A DNA stretch of 64,000 bases, taken from contig CP126191.1 in NCBI GenBank assembly GCA_030272155.1, positions 7,400,501 to 7,464,500 on the forward strand, read 5' to 3'. Origin of the DNA: Tetradesmus obliquus (taxonomy: Eukaryota > Chlorophyta > Chlorophyceae > Sphaeropleales > Scenedesmaceae). The notes beneath the pieces are model-generated. The model searched no databases. It saw nothing but the letters and a program-made list of their open reading frames with translations, and was not told where the DNA came from. Below, piece after piece: positions 34,201 through 44,700 of the stretch (position 1 is the stretch's first letter; every line of letters starts with the position of its first letter). The position numbers and the translations under genes were made by a program.

Positions 34201-37200
34201 TGGCTCTTTCTTGCGACAGCAGCAGGGCGTGGAGGGTTCCTTGTGCGCATAAAATTGTCTGTGCTTGCACACTGGCATGCCCACCCCACACAGCTCGTGG
34301 TGCTCCTGCTGCTGCTGCCGCCGCTCACCCACTTAGCATTGTGTGCACATCTCCGCTGCCTGCTGCTGGTCAGGCTGCTGTGCTGGAGGCGTTTGTGGCT
34401 ATGTACGAGTCAGGCTGCGTGTACCGTGACAACCGCCTGGTCAACTGGGACGCGCGGCTGCGCACCGCAGTCAGCGACATTGAGGTGGACTACATCGACA
34501 TCCCGGGCCGCACCCTCATCAACGTGCCGGGCTATGACAAGGTGGGCGGCGCTCGCTGCTGCTTTACTGTATCATGCATTCATAGGACAGCAATGTCAGC
34601 GCAGAATTAGTCCGAGCGCATGAGGGCGGCGCTGCTGCTGCTGCTGCTGTGTTATGCATGCGCGCAGCACTGCTGTCTTCCATGCGTGTGCACCTGCGAC
34701 AGTGATTCATCGCATGCTGGAACTCGCAGCTCCGGTTGGGACCTTATGTCAAGCATGTCACATGTGGGTGCGCCTGGGAGTGCTGACATGCCATGCGCTT
34801 GCATGCCTGCCCCTGCCCCTGCAGCCTGTGGAGTTTGGCGTGCTGACCAGCTTTGCCTACCCACTGGAGGATGGCAGCGGGGAGATTGTGGTGGCCACCA
34901 CGCGCCCTGAGACCATGCTGGGAGATACTGCAGTGGCGGTGCACCCGGAGGATGCGCGGTGAGTGCCGCGCGGGCAGGCGCGGGTGCTGCAAGTGCCTGG
35001 TTGTGTACAGCCTGCGTTTTGCAGCTGCAAGCACCTCAATCAGCTGCGAAGGGGCTCGTAAATAGCTGACATTCATCAGTTTGTTGGCTTGAAGTGACTC
35101 AGCATCCGTTGCATTGGATCGATGACACATGGTGCTGGCCATGTCCTGTGACTAACGGGCTGTCCCTGCTGCTGCCCTGGCTCGCCTGCAGCTACAAGCA
35201 CCTGCACGGCAAGTTTGTGGTGCACCCTGTCAGCCAGCGCCGCATCCCCATCATCGCTGACGCTGAGCTGGTGGACATGGAATTCGGCACAGGTGCGGCA
35301 CACACACAACAACAGCAGCGGCACAGCAGCAGGCACGGCGGCAGCAGCATATACAAGCATGCTTGCATGCTGTCTGCTGCCCTTGGTGGGCTGTCGCCCT
35401 CCCCTGACGATGCTGTCTCTTGTGCCCAATATGCATTGTGCCAGTTTTTGTCGGTCAGCGCAGCACGCTGCTCTGGCACCTGTGATAATTCAGGTGTCTC
35501 CTGGCTGTAGCTGCAATGCGCAACCAGACAAACATTAAAACAACGTTTTGCCGCACTGCATGTCTGCCTCACTGGCTGCGCCAGGCGCGGTGAAGATCAC
35601 TCCCGCACACGACCCCAACGATTTCCTGGTGGGCAAGCGCCACAGCCTGGAGTTCATCAATATCCTGGATGACAACGGCAACATCAACGACATTGGCGGC
35701 AGCTTCAAGGGACAGCCGCGCTTCACGGTGCGGCAACCCTGTGTTAGCGTTCGGCAGGAAGTGCTCGGTTTGATTTCATCAAGCTTGCCGCAGTCTGTTT
35801 TTGTGCCGGAGCATGCAGCAATGACTATGCAGATGCAGCTGCACTTGCATCTGCGCTGCCTGGCACCTTGAAGAAGCACAGCCCTGGCCAGCCTCCTGCC
35901 ATGCTTCTCCTGCTCGAAGCTACTGCGGTTGTATGCCAACATATATGTTGATGTGGGGTGCTCCGCACCTGCTGTGTAACGCTGCCGGCTCATGCTGCCG
36001 GCTAAATTGACACAACCTATCCCTGCTTCAATATTGTCCCCACATGTACAGGCGCGCGTGACTGTGGTGGACTTCCTCAAGGAGGCTGGGCTGTACCGCG
36101 GCATCACCGACAACCCGATGCGCCTCGGCATCAGCAGCCGCAGCAAAGACGTGATCGAGCCGCTGCTGAAGCCGCAGTGGTGGGTGGCCTGCGGCGACAT
36201 GGCGGCGCGCAGCTGCGCGGCGGTGCGCAGCGGAGAGCTGGAGATCATCCCCAAGGTGGGGCGCGCAGCGGATGCCTTGTGTTGCTTGTGCGGTTTGATG
36301 CGCTGGGGTGCAGTAAGTGATGGGCGCGATGTATGGTCCGTCAGTGCAGGAGAGCGCATATGTGCATGTTGAGGACGAGGGCTGCGCTCGTGCGAGCCAT
36401 CTCATCTGCTGAACTCTCTCCCTTCGCACTTCTCGCGTCTGCATCCTGCCGGCCCCTGCAGGAGTTTGAGGCGGTGTGGTTCCGCTGGCTGGAGAACATC
36501 CGCGACTGGTGCATCAGCAGGCAGCTGTGGTGGGGCCACCGCATCCCCGCCTACTACGTCACATTCGAAGGGGAGGCGCCGGAGGTCTCAGGGGTGCCTG
36601 GCAGGCCCAGTGAGGACATGGCCCGCTGGGTGGTGGGCCGCAGCCGCGAGGAGGCTGCTGCTGCTGCCGCGAAGAAGTACCCGGGCAAGGCCTGCACGCT
36701 GCACCAGGATGAGGATGTGCTGGACACATGGTGAGGGCGGCTGCGGCTGCAGCAGGCGCAGCTGCTGCGCTGAGTGGGGTGTTTTTGGTGGTGGTATGTC
36801 GTTGGTTTGTACTATGGTTGCGCACAGGGGTGCACATTTTGACGTACTGTGCGCATGGGCCTTGTATTCTGTAAAGCCCCGTCTGCTTGACATGTGCTGC
36901 TGTGTAGAGTATATGTCCTCGAGCATGCTGACAAGAACTTGATCAGTACGCTGCTTACGCCGCTCTGCAACCACAACTCATCTGACCCCTGCCTGCCCTG
37001 CTGCACTCCTCCCCCTGCATCCCCTGCCCGCTGACCTTCAATGCTGCTTTGCTGCTGCTGCACGTTCAGCTCGGGTCTGGTCACCTCTCACCCCTGCCTG
37101 CTCTGCCGTCCCGCTGCTGCTGCAGGTTCAGCTCGGGCCTGTTCCCCTTCAGCGTGATGGGCTGGCCCGCAAACACCCCTGACATGCGCACCTTCTACCC

Positions 37201-40200
37201 CGGCAGCCTGCTGGAGACTGGCCACGACATCCTGTTCTTCTGGGTGGCGCGCATGGTCATGATGGGACTGCAGCTCACAGACAAGGTGCCTTTCAAGCAG
37301 GTGAGAGGTGAAGAGAGAGGTGACAAGAGACCCACCAGGGGGTGGGAGGCACAGCGCAGGGTTCAGCGGTGGATGTGCGGATGTAGTCACGCCGCGCAGT
37401 GTCTGCCACAGGGGTTGGGGACTCGCGTGTGTGGTTCATGGGCGGGATGGTCAGGACTTCATTCCTAAGTGTTAGGACCTGGGGACTGCACAGCAGACAG
37501 CCAAATCGTGTTGCCTGGGCGTGATGTCACATTGCCCCTCCTGGACCACATGCCACTACGCACGGCTCACATTGTGTAAGAAATATACATTGACTGGCTG
37601 CTGGTGCCGCGCAGGTGTACCTGCACGCCATGGTGCGCGATGCGCACGGCAAGAAGATGTCTAAGTCGCTGGGCAACGTGATCGACCCCATCCACGTGAT
37701 CGAGGGCATCACGCTGCAGGGCCTGCACGACACGCTGCAGGTGAGCAGCACACACAGCTGCAGGCGGCTACATCAACTTGCTGCGCCTGCGCCTGCATGA
37801 CTTGCTGCGTTGCAGCTCCGGTGTTCATTCGCATGGCCATAGCACATGGCATCCTGACTCACCGCAGGGGTGTACTGGTAGCCTGCATTCTTTGTCGTGT
37901 CCACTGACCTTGTCATTCCGCCATGCTGCAACAACCCCCCACATGACTCACACTTGGCATGCATGCATGCATACATCATGTGGCTCACCGCAGGCCGGCA
38001 ACCTCGACCCCAAGGAGGTGGCGCGCGCCAAGGACACACAGAAGACAGACTTCCCCGAGGGCATCGAGGAGTGCGGCACAGACGCGCTGCGCTTCGCGCT
38101 CGTGGCCTACACCACGCAGGTGCGGGCGCCCTGCACGGCAGCATGTGGCCAGCTGGGAAGGGAAGGCATCTGCTGGGTAATTGGCTGGTGACGGCATGCA
38201 GCAGGCGCCGGCGTGCTGTTTTTTTGCATGGCGGAGCTCCTTGTCATGCTGCTGTGCTGTGCAGGGCAGCGCGGTGCTTTTCACCTAGCTTCACTTGCTG
38301 ATCATAGCCCTGTTGCAAACAACGCCACCGCACACCGCCACTGGCTGTCTGCAGGCTCGCGATATCAACTTAGACATCAAGCGTGTGGTGGCGTACCGCT
38401 ACTGGTGTAACAAGCTGTGGAACGCCATCAAGTTTGCCATGATGAACCTGCCCGAGGCCTTCCAGCCGCTGCCGCAGCAGCAGCTGGCGCAGCAGATGCC
38501 AGCCTGGCCGCCCGCTGCGCGCTGGGTGCTGAGCAGGCTCAACAGCGCCGTGGAGACCATCAACAAGGTGCGGGGCGTCGAAATGCTGCTGCTTTGCCAC
38601 CACCAGCAGCAGCAACAACAGTGTGGAAGCTTTGTGTCATGCTGGTTGCTTGAGAAGCAGGGCAGCAGCCGTGTGTGTGGACAGCTGCTCCTGGCGTGTA
38701 CATGGCGCCAACACCGGTCTGTCTACAGTGAACCGAACCTGGTGTATTGGCCATTGCCAGCGCGTGTCTCTGTTTCGACCGCAATCGTGCTGTCAGCTGC
38801 CGTGCTGTCACCTATTTTCTCGTCCTGCCACATTGCTGCTGCTGCCACCTCAGGCTATGGAGGCGTACGACTTCTCCACAGCCACGCAGACAGCGTACGC
38901 GTGGTGGCAGTACGAGCTGTGTGACGTGTTCATCGAGCTGATGAAGCCAGTCATGGCGCGGGATGAGGCAGCAGACCCAGGTGCGGTTATGAGCTGCAGG
39001 GGTTGGCCACGTGTGTATGTGTGTGCTGCTGCTTGTGCATCTGTGTCCAAGCTGTGTGCGCAGTATGAGTAGTGGGAGGCATCCAAACAGCGCTGCACAC
39101 CCAGGATGTGATGGATGGGCACTGGCTGCTTGCATGGCGCGTGTTTGTGCTGATCACAGCTACTGCGCCTGCCTGCTTGCCTGTCTCTGCTGCCTGCAGG
39201 TGCAGCAGCAGCCAAGGCAGCCACGCAGCAGGCGCTGTGTGCTGCGCTGGACAGCGGGCTGCGGCTGCTGCACCCCTTCATGCCTTTTGTGACGGAGGAG
39301 CTGTGGCAGCGGCTGCCTAAGACCCCGGAGCAGGTGGGCGCGTGGCAGCACGCTACACCTGCTTGTTGCACTTGTACAGGCCGCAACTGATTCCCAGCTG
39401 CTGCTGACACATGTCACGCCGGCTGCCACAGTCCCCCTTCTTGCAGTGCCGATGTTGTCTGGTGCATGTGATACGGCATTTGTGCTCGGCAGGTCATCAC
39501 ACGTGCCTGGAGCTTCTGTTTGCCCTCGCACAACAGTCAGCAGCTTGCACATACATGAACCTGTGCTTGTGCTTGTTTGCTCCGCTGCTTGCACGTTGCC
39601 ACAACATCCTCCTGGTGGGTCCATTGCATCGCCAGCAGCTCACCGCAGCTCCCATTGCTGCCAAGGCTGAGTCAGGATATCGTGATTCGCATTCTCCGCA
39701 CTCCTTTCATGACACAGATCACCTGTACTTCTTTTGCTGCTGTTTCTCCGCAGGCCTCCATCCCCTCCATCATGCTGGCGCCCTACCCCACAGCGCAGCC
39801 CGGCTGGAGCCAGCCGGAGCTGGACAGCCGCTACGAGCAGGCACAGGCAGTGGTGGCAGCCATCCGCAAGCTGCGCAGCGACTACGGCCTCACGCGGCAG
39901 CGGCCCACCGTGTATGTGGCCTGCAGCAGCGCAGCACGCGCGGAGGTGATTCAGGCGCTGGCTGGCGACATCGCCTGCCTGTCGACGAGCGCGGAGGTGC
40001 TGCTGCTGGCGGCTGATGCGCCGCTGCCGGCGTACAGCAGCGTGGCAATTGTGGATGACGTGGTGACGGTGCACATGGTCCTCAAGGTGCGCTGCGTGGC
40101 TGCTGCTGAGCGGTGTGCGTGGTGCTATGCTTGCATGTGGGCGGTTGTGCTTATGCTGTTCTGCCGGTTGCGCCTCTAACAGCATGCCATGAGCGAACGG

Positions 40201-40668
40201 TCAGGTGTCTGGGCATCGCACTTGAGGCTGCCGCCTGTGCATGCTGCACTGGCTTGCGCCAGCTGTACATAATCATGCCGCAATCACAGTCGGTCTCAGC
40301 AGGTGTTGCACTGCTACTCCTACAAGGTGCAGTTGAATCAGGCTGCATCACGCTGCATATGCCGCAGCCACGCTGCCGCCACTGCCTTTCCTCTTGCGCG
40401 ACAAATGAATATCTGAGCTCGCCTGTGTCCTCCTCGCCTGCAGGGCATCCTGGACCCTGCGCTGGAGCTGGCCAAGCTGGAGAAGAAGCAGGCTGAGGCG
40501 CAGGGCAGGTGCGAGGCCATCCGCAAGCGCATGGGGCTGCCAGCTTACGCCGACAAGACGCCAGCAGCGGTGCAGGCTGAGGACGCGGAGAAGCTGGCAC
40601 GGGCTGAGGCTGAGGCTGCTGCTGCTGCACAGCACAGCGAGGAGATGCGCAAGATGATCGGACAGTGA
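29854..40668 (+). CDS. Valyl-tRNA synthetase with N-terminal GST-like domain
   Basis: Class Ia synthetase charging tRNA-Val. Twenty-six exons sum to 1299 residues, from 29854-29997 to 40444-40668. About residues 1-200 (exons 29854-31264) resemble a GST fold as in animal VARS1 and EF1B-gamma: [15 protein letters not shown]...LYP, a helical part with [18 protein letters not shown], and [10 protein letters not shown] Lys/Ala/Gln-rich linker follows (exons 31639-31799, 32086-32220). The catalytic part begins [19 protein letters not shown]; the HIGH motif ([15 protein letters not shown]) is at 33073-33084, residues 373-376. Editing-domain landmarks include [18 protein letters not shown] and [11 protein letters not shown]. 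The KMSKS motif is at 37654-37668, residues 886-890. The tail (from WVLSRL) is the anticodon-binding domain, ending in a coiled coil ([16 protein letters not shown]). Likely the cytosolic enzyme, since no transit peptide is evident. Confidence 0.95.
31265..31297 (+). repeat. CAG run directly at a splice donor in the ValRS gene
   Basis: The intron after exon 31108-31264 begins GTGAG and runs straight into about nine CAG units. The repeat is intronic if the donor is used as read. Confidence 0.75.
32702..32822 (+). repeat. GTGAG-rich degenerate repeat in a ValRS intron
   Basis: Starting at the donor after exon 32568-32701, the first 120 bases of the intron contain about eight copies of GTGAG, often as GTGAGTGA or GTGAGCGA. 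The true donor is the first one. The others are identical in core to a 5' splice site. Confidence 0.75.
37051..37142 (+). repeat. Tandem duplicate of an acceptor and exon start in the ValRS gene
   Basis: About 30 bases at 37051-37081 repeat those at 37113-37142, which hold the polypyrimidine/CTG run, acceptor and first codons of the exon encoding [10 protein letters not shown]. In the upstream copy the acceptor AG reads AC, so it cannot splice, and the bases in between are also similar in composition. Confidence 0.8.
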
Positions 40669-40986
40669 TACGAAGCATGCTGCTGCTGCTCGCGACTCAG
40701 GCATTAGTGTCAGTAGGCAGGGGCGGTTGGACTGTCCGTAGATGTAGGCAGCGCGCTAGCACTGGCTGATGGGTGTGGGCTGTGGCGCTGACGTTCACGG
40801 CTGCAGCTCACTGGTCGTGTACGTCCTGCACAGCTGGCAGTGCTGTAGAGCACATGTCGCTAGCAGCCACGCAGCCAGCCTGCTGGCTCCAGTGCAGGCT
40901 GCAGGCCTGGCTGTTGGCCGGCCAAGTCATGGCAGCAAGGCCTTGGGCGCCGCTGCCCTGTGATGTGCGAATGCTTTGGATGTAGT

Positions 40987-41014
40987 TATCAACGTTGATA
41001 TAACAGCTGTTATA
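40987..41014. repeat. Two overlapping perfect palindromes
   Basis: TATCAACGTTGATA (40987-41000) overlaps by two bases TATAACAGCTGTTATA (40999-41014). Both are perfect and spacerless. They sit in an AT-rich patch about 320 bases after the ValRS stop codon. Role unknown. Confidence 0.8.
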
Positions 41015-41440
41015 ACAGCCACTCAGCTGTGCGTTACTGTTGCCTTTGGTTGTCCTTTGTGGTGCTCCTGCCTTGCACAACTGCTCTTGCTACATCCACT
41101 TGGATGGCTCACTTTGTGTGCTCATGGACATAGCCCTGGTCCGATGCAGTGGGCAGTGCATTTGCGGTTGTCGGAACGTATTTGACATAGCAACATGCAG
41201 TTCCTGGTTCAAGGCCACATCAAATGGTAACACAACGTTTCGTGCTGTATGCCGGATAGCACGTCGAGGCTGTGGTTCAGGGCAGGGGATGAGGGGTAAA
41301 TGAGCCGGGACTCCTGGCACCTGATTGGCGTCAGGCTCAGGCTGCTCTGTCCGCTACTTTGGATACAGGTATCTGCAAGGTTACTGGGGGCGCCGTCTAG
41401 CTATGTGAGTATGCATGATGTTGCATTGTGCTTAAATGCT

Positions 41441-41458
41441 TGTAATGTATGACTTACA
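41441..41458. other. Facing poly(A) signals for two convergent genes
   Basis: TGTAA on the plus strand at 41441-41445 and its mirror TTACA at 41454-41458 (TGTAA on the minus strand) are separated by eight bases. The first would serve the ValRS transcript, the second the right-arm gene, whose stop is about 300 bases away. A second plus-strand TGTAA follows at 41502-41506 within a repeated GCTTGTAATGTATG. Confidence 0.45.
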
Positions 41459-41466
41459 AGAAGACT

Positions 41467-41498
41467 ATTATTATTATTATTATTATTACTATTACTAT
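41467..41498. repeat. ATT trinucleotide microsatellite
   Basis: About seven ATT units followed by ACT/ATT variants, flanked on both sides by copies of GCTTGTAATGTATG (near 41438 and 41499). Confidence 0.85.
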
Positions 41499-41749
41499 GC
41501 TTGTAATGTATGCAATCGGCAACTTACTTTATAAGGTTACCTTGATCAACTGTCCATCACTCGCGTCCTGCAACTACTCACTTGAACACTACACCGCATT
41601 GAAGCCTAAGAGTTGCAATTGCTGTGCAGATTGCAACAGCATGCAACAACACCAGCTGCTAGGCTGGCAGGCGCCCCAGCTCCCTTCCGTCTTTTTCACA
41701 ACCTGACTTTTTGCCGCAACCCACACAAATACAGGCCAAATCATTGTGC

Positions 41750-44700
41750 ACTCGCTCAGGGTGACGCTGCTGCCCCACGGCGGCTCGCTGTTGCAGCAGC
41801 AGCAGCGCCGCGCCGCCTGCGTGGCCCCAGGCAGCTCAGCAGCTTGGCCGCCATCCCCCCCTCACGCTGCAGCCTGGCCAGCAGCGCATCAATGTCGGCC
41901 CTGCTGACCCGCCCGTCCCCGTCCACATCCAGTACGGCCTTCACCTGCCGCGCCACCCGCACTGCAAACATCAGCAGCAGCAGCGCCACCATGGCCAGCA
42001 CCAGCACCACGCTCAGCAGCTGCAGCCCCAGGCTGCGCCGCCCCAGCGCAGCCGCGGACAACGCGTCGCCCGCGTCACCGTCTGTGGCGATGTACAGGTT
42101 GATCCACACCACTGCCAGCAGCACGCCGCCCGCAGCCAGGTGCAGCCTGTTGAGCAGGCGGTAGGGGTAGGGCAGCAGGCCCATCAGCGCCGCACAGTAG
42201 CCCAGCAGCAGCGCGCCGCAGGCCATCAGCTGGCTGAGCACGCCCGTGGACTCAAAACCCAGCACCACCGCCACCAGCAGCAGCTTGCGCAGCTCCACCA
42301 AGCTTGCCCAGAAGAACAGCCGCGGCCGGAAGTCCTCCACCAGGTGACCGTACCTGATAGATAGTGGGGTGGTGGTGGTGGTGAGCAGCGGCAGGCAGGC
42401 GGGCAGGCGTCGTGGGCCAAGCAAAAGAGGTGTACAGCGATAGCAACAATTGGGGAGGATACCAGGCATATTGTCTATGCTGCTGCGCATCAGAGGCTTT
42501 GCTAGCTGTAGGTTTGTCCGAGCAGTGTAGCATGGCGACCACAGCACATGCACAGCAGCCCCGCACAGCGCGCCAGCTGCACTGCTGCACCGCCTCACCT
42601 GGCGAAGAACTCTGACGTGCCCGTCACCTGCCCGGCCGCCACGCGCCGCGCCAGCACCAGCGCCTGCGCCAGCGGGTACGCCAGCAGCAGCAGCGCGCCT
42701 GGGATGCCCAGCCCCAGCGCCAGTGCCCGGTGCTCGCCGTCCACGAAGCACTGCCGCTCCAGGTCCAGCGCCCAGTACCAGCCGGGCGCCCGCAGCACCT
42801 CACCCTCCACGCTGATGCTGCTGCTGCCGCTGCTGGGGTCCAGGTAGCGGCACCTGAACACGCCCAGCACTGTGTAGGCCACGCTGGGGTAGAAGTAGCT
42901 CAGCATGACCAGGCAGCTGGAGATGATGGGCGCCTGCAGACGCACGCCCAGCACGCCGCGCCACAGCGGTTGCCGCGTGCGCAGCGACACGTAGCCGGCG
43001 TATGCCAGGAAGATGGCCAGCACGATCAGCGCGTAACACACCGGCAGCAGCATCTGCGCAGCAATATGGTACATCTGCCGTTGCCGTGCCGCGTCCAGTG
43101 TGCGTGGCAGCAGGCAGTCAAGCGAGATCCAAGCTTTGGTGGACATGGGGGTCACGTTGATGGCCGAGGTGGCTGAAGTGGCTGCTGTTGCTGTGGCTGC
43201 TGCCGTTTGAAAGCTCAGCAGCAGTGTCTGCAAGATGCCCAGCACCTGCAGGAAGTCCTTCAGCACCTGGAGGCAGACACCACCATAAGATGTGAACAGA
43301 AGCATACTGCGCTGTTTCGCCTCCACAAGTAAATGCAGTGCACGCTGTTGCTGCGTGATCGCTGTCCTGCAGTGCAGCTGCTAGGCAGCTGGGAGACCAC
43401 ATGATGATGTCTTGCTTCCTGGGTGCAACGTGCGGCATCTTGCAGCGTCCAATGATATGTCAGAAGCATGAACAGCAGCACCACATTTGTCAGCCTGCTT
43501 GGCCACCGACCTCAAACAGCTTCCCCAGCTGCAGGTCGGCTGGAGTGTAGCTGGCCACGGCGCGCTTCCTGCCTTCAGATGACCCCAGCACCTCACGCAC
43601 AAACAGCGGCAAACGCTGCAGCGGCTTCTTGTACTGCAGGCGAGGCACGTATGGATCTACCACCGCTTGTACAGGCGTAGCGATGCATGCTGGTGGCGGG
43701 GTTGCAGCAGCGCCGCTGCATCCAGCGTTGCTGGTGGCTGCAGAGCCTGGATTGTGCTTGGTGGACAGCTGCCCTGGCTTGGAAGTGCAAGCAGTTGCCG
43801 TGCTGTCCAGTGGATCTCCACCAGCTGGTGCAAACCATTCACCAGGGCCAGGAACTAGGGCCGGCCCATGAGGGGCCCTGCCTGCAGTGGCACCGCCTGC
43901 CGCTGCTGCTGCCGTTGCGGCTGCTGCTGCTGCTGGTGGTGATGGTGGTTGTGGCGGTTGTGCTGCAGGTGGCAGGCAGTCCTGCAGCAGCAGCACCTGG
44001 GAGTGCTGCATGGATGAGGTCACACTGATGTTGTCAGCGTCGTCATCGTGACCGGATGCCGCATTGTGCTGCTGCTGCTGCTGCTGCTGCTCCATGCCAT
44101 CCATGAAGCTTAAGCTTGCAGTATTGTCATCTTGCGCCATGTTGGGCTCAAAAGCAAAACTGCGCTGGGGGTCATAGCCCTCTTGGCGCTGCTGGTCCTG
44201 TGCAGCATCAGCATCAGCAGCGGCATCAGCAGCAGCCGTGGCAGGACAATTGGTGTCCTTCAGCCCAGCTGCCAACGCGTCAACCTCTTCTTCCGCAATT
44301 ACGTGCATTGGCTGCATTGCGCTAGGTGTACGGCTGTCCTTGATAAAGCCAGCATAGGTGCCGCCAGCTGCCCCAATGTGCCCGCCTCCCAAAAGCGTAG
44401 CGCCAGCGCCTGCGCCACCACTGCCGGCTGCAGCAGGGGTAGTTCCAGCTGCACCACTTGATGCGCTGCCACCAGCTCCACCCTTGCCGCCCTTGCCAGC
44501 CAATTTTGCCAGCATGGCCTGGCGTGCCTTGACCACTTCCGCCCTGCGCTTCTTCATCTCAACTGCACAGAGCATCGATAGGTAAGCAGCAGCTCCAGAG
44601 TTCAGCACATACGCCACGTTGTGCGCGAGCGGTGAAAGAGCAGCGCACAGTAGTCTGTCTGCAATACACCAACGAGCCGTGCAGCGCAGGTGGGGCATGG

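Larger units (their letters stand above)
40669..41749. other. Intergenic between convergent genes, inner right junction
   Basis: About 1.08 kb between the ValRS stop (plus) and the inner end of the right arm. It contains the twin palindrome 40987-41014, TGTAA signals on both strands near 41441-41458, and an ATT microsatellite. Short ORFs here have no recognisable motif. Confidence 0.5.

Noticed and set aside
40769..41303. Short plus-strand ORFs downstream of the ValRS gene
   Set aside because: Cys/Leu-rich translations of noncoding DNA with no motif. The region also holds palindromes and poly(A)-type signals, consistent with intergenic sequence.
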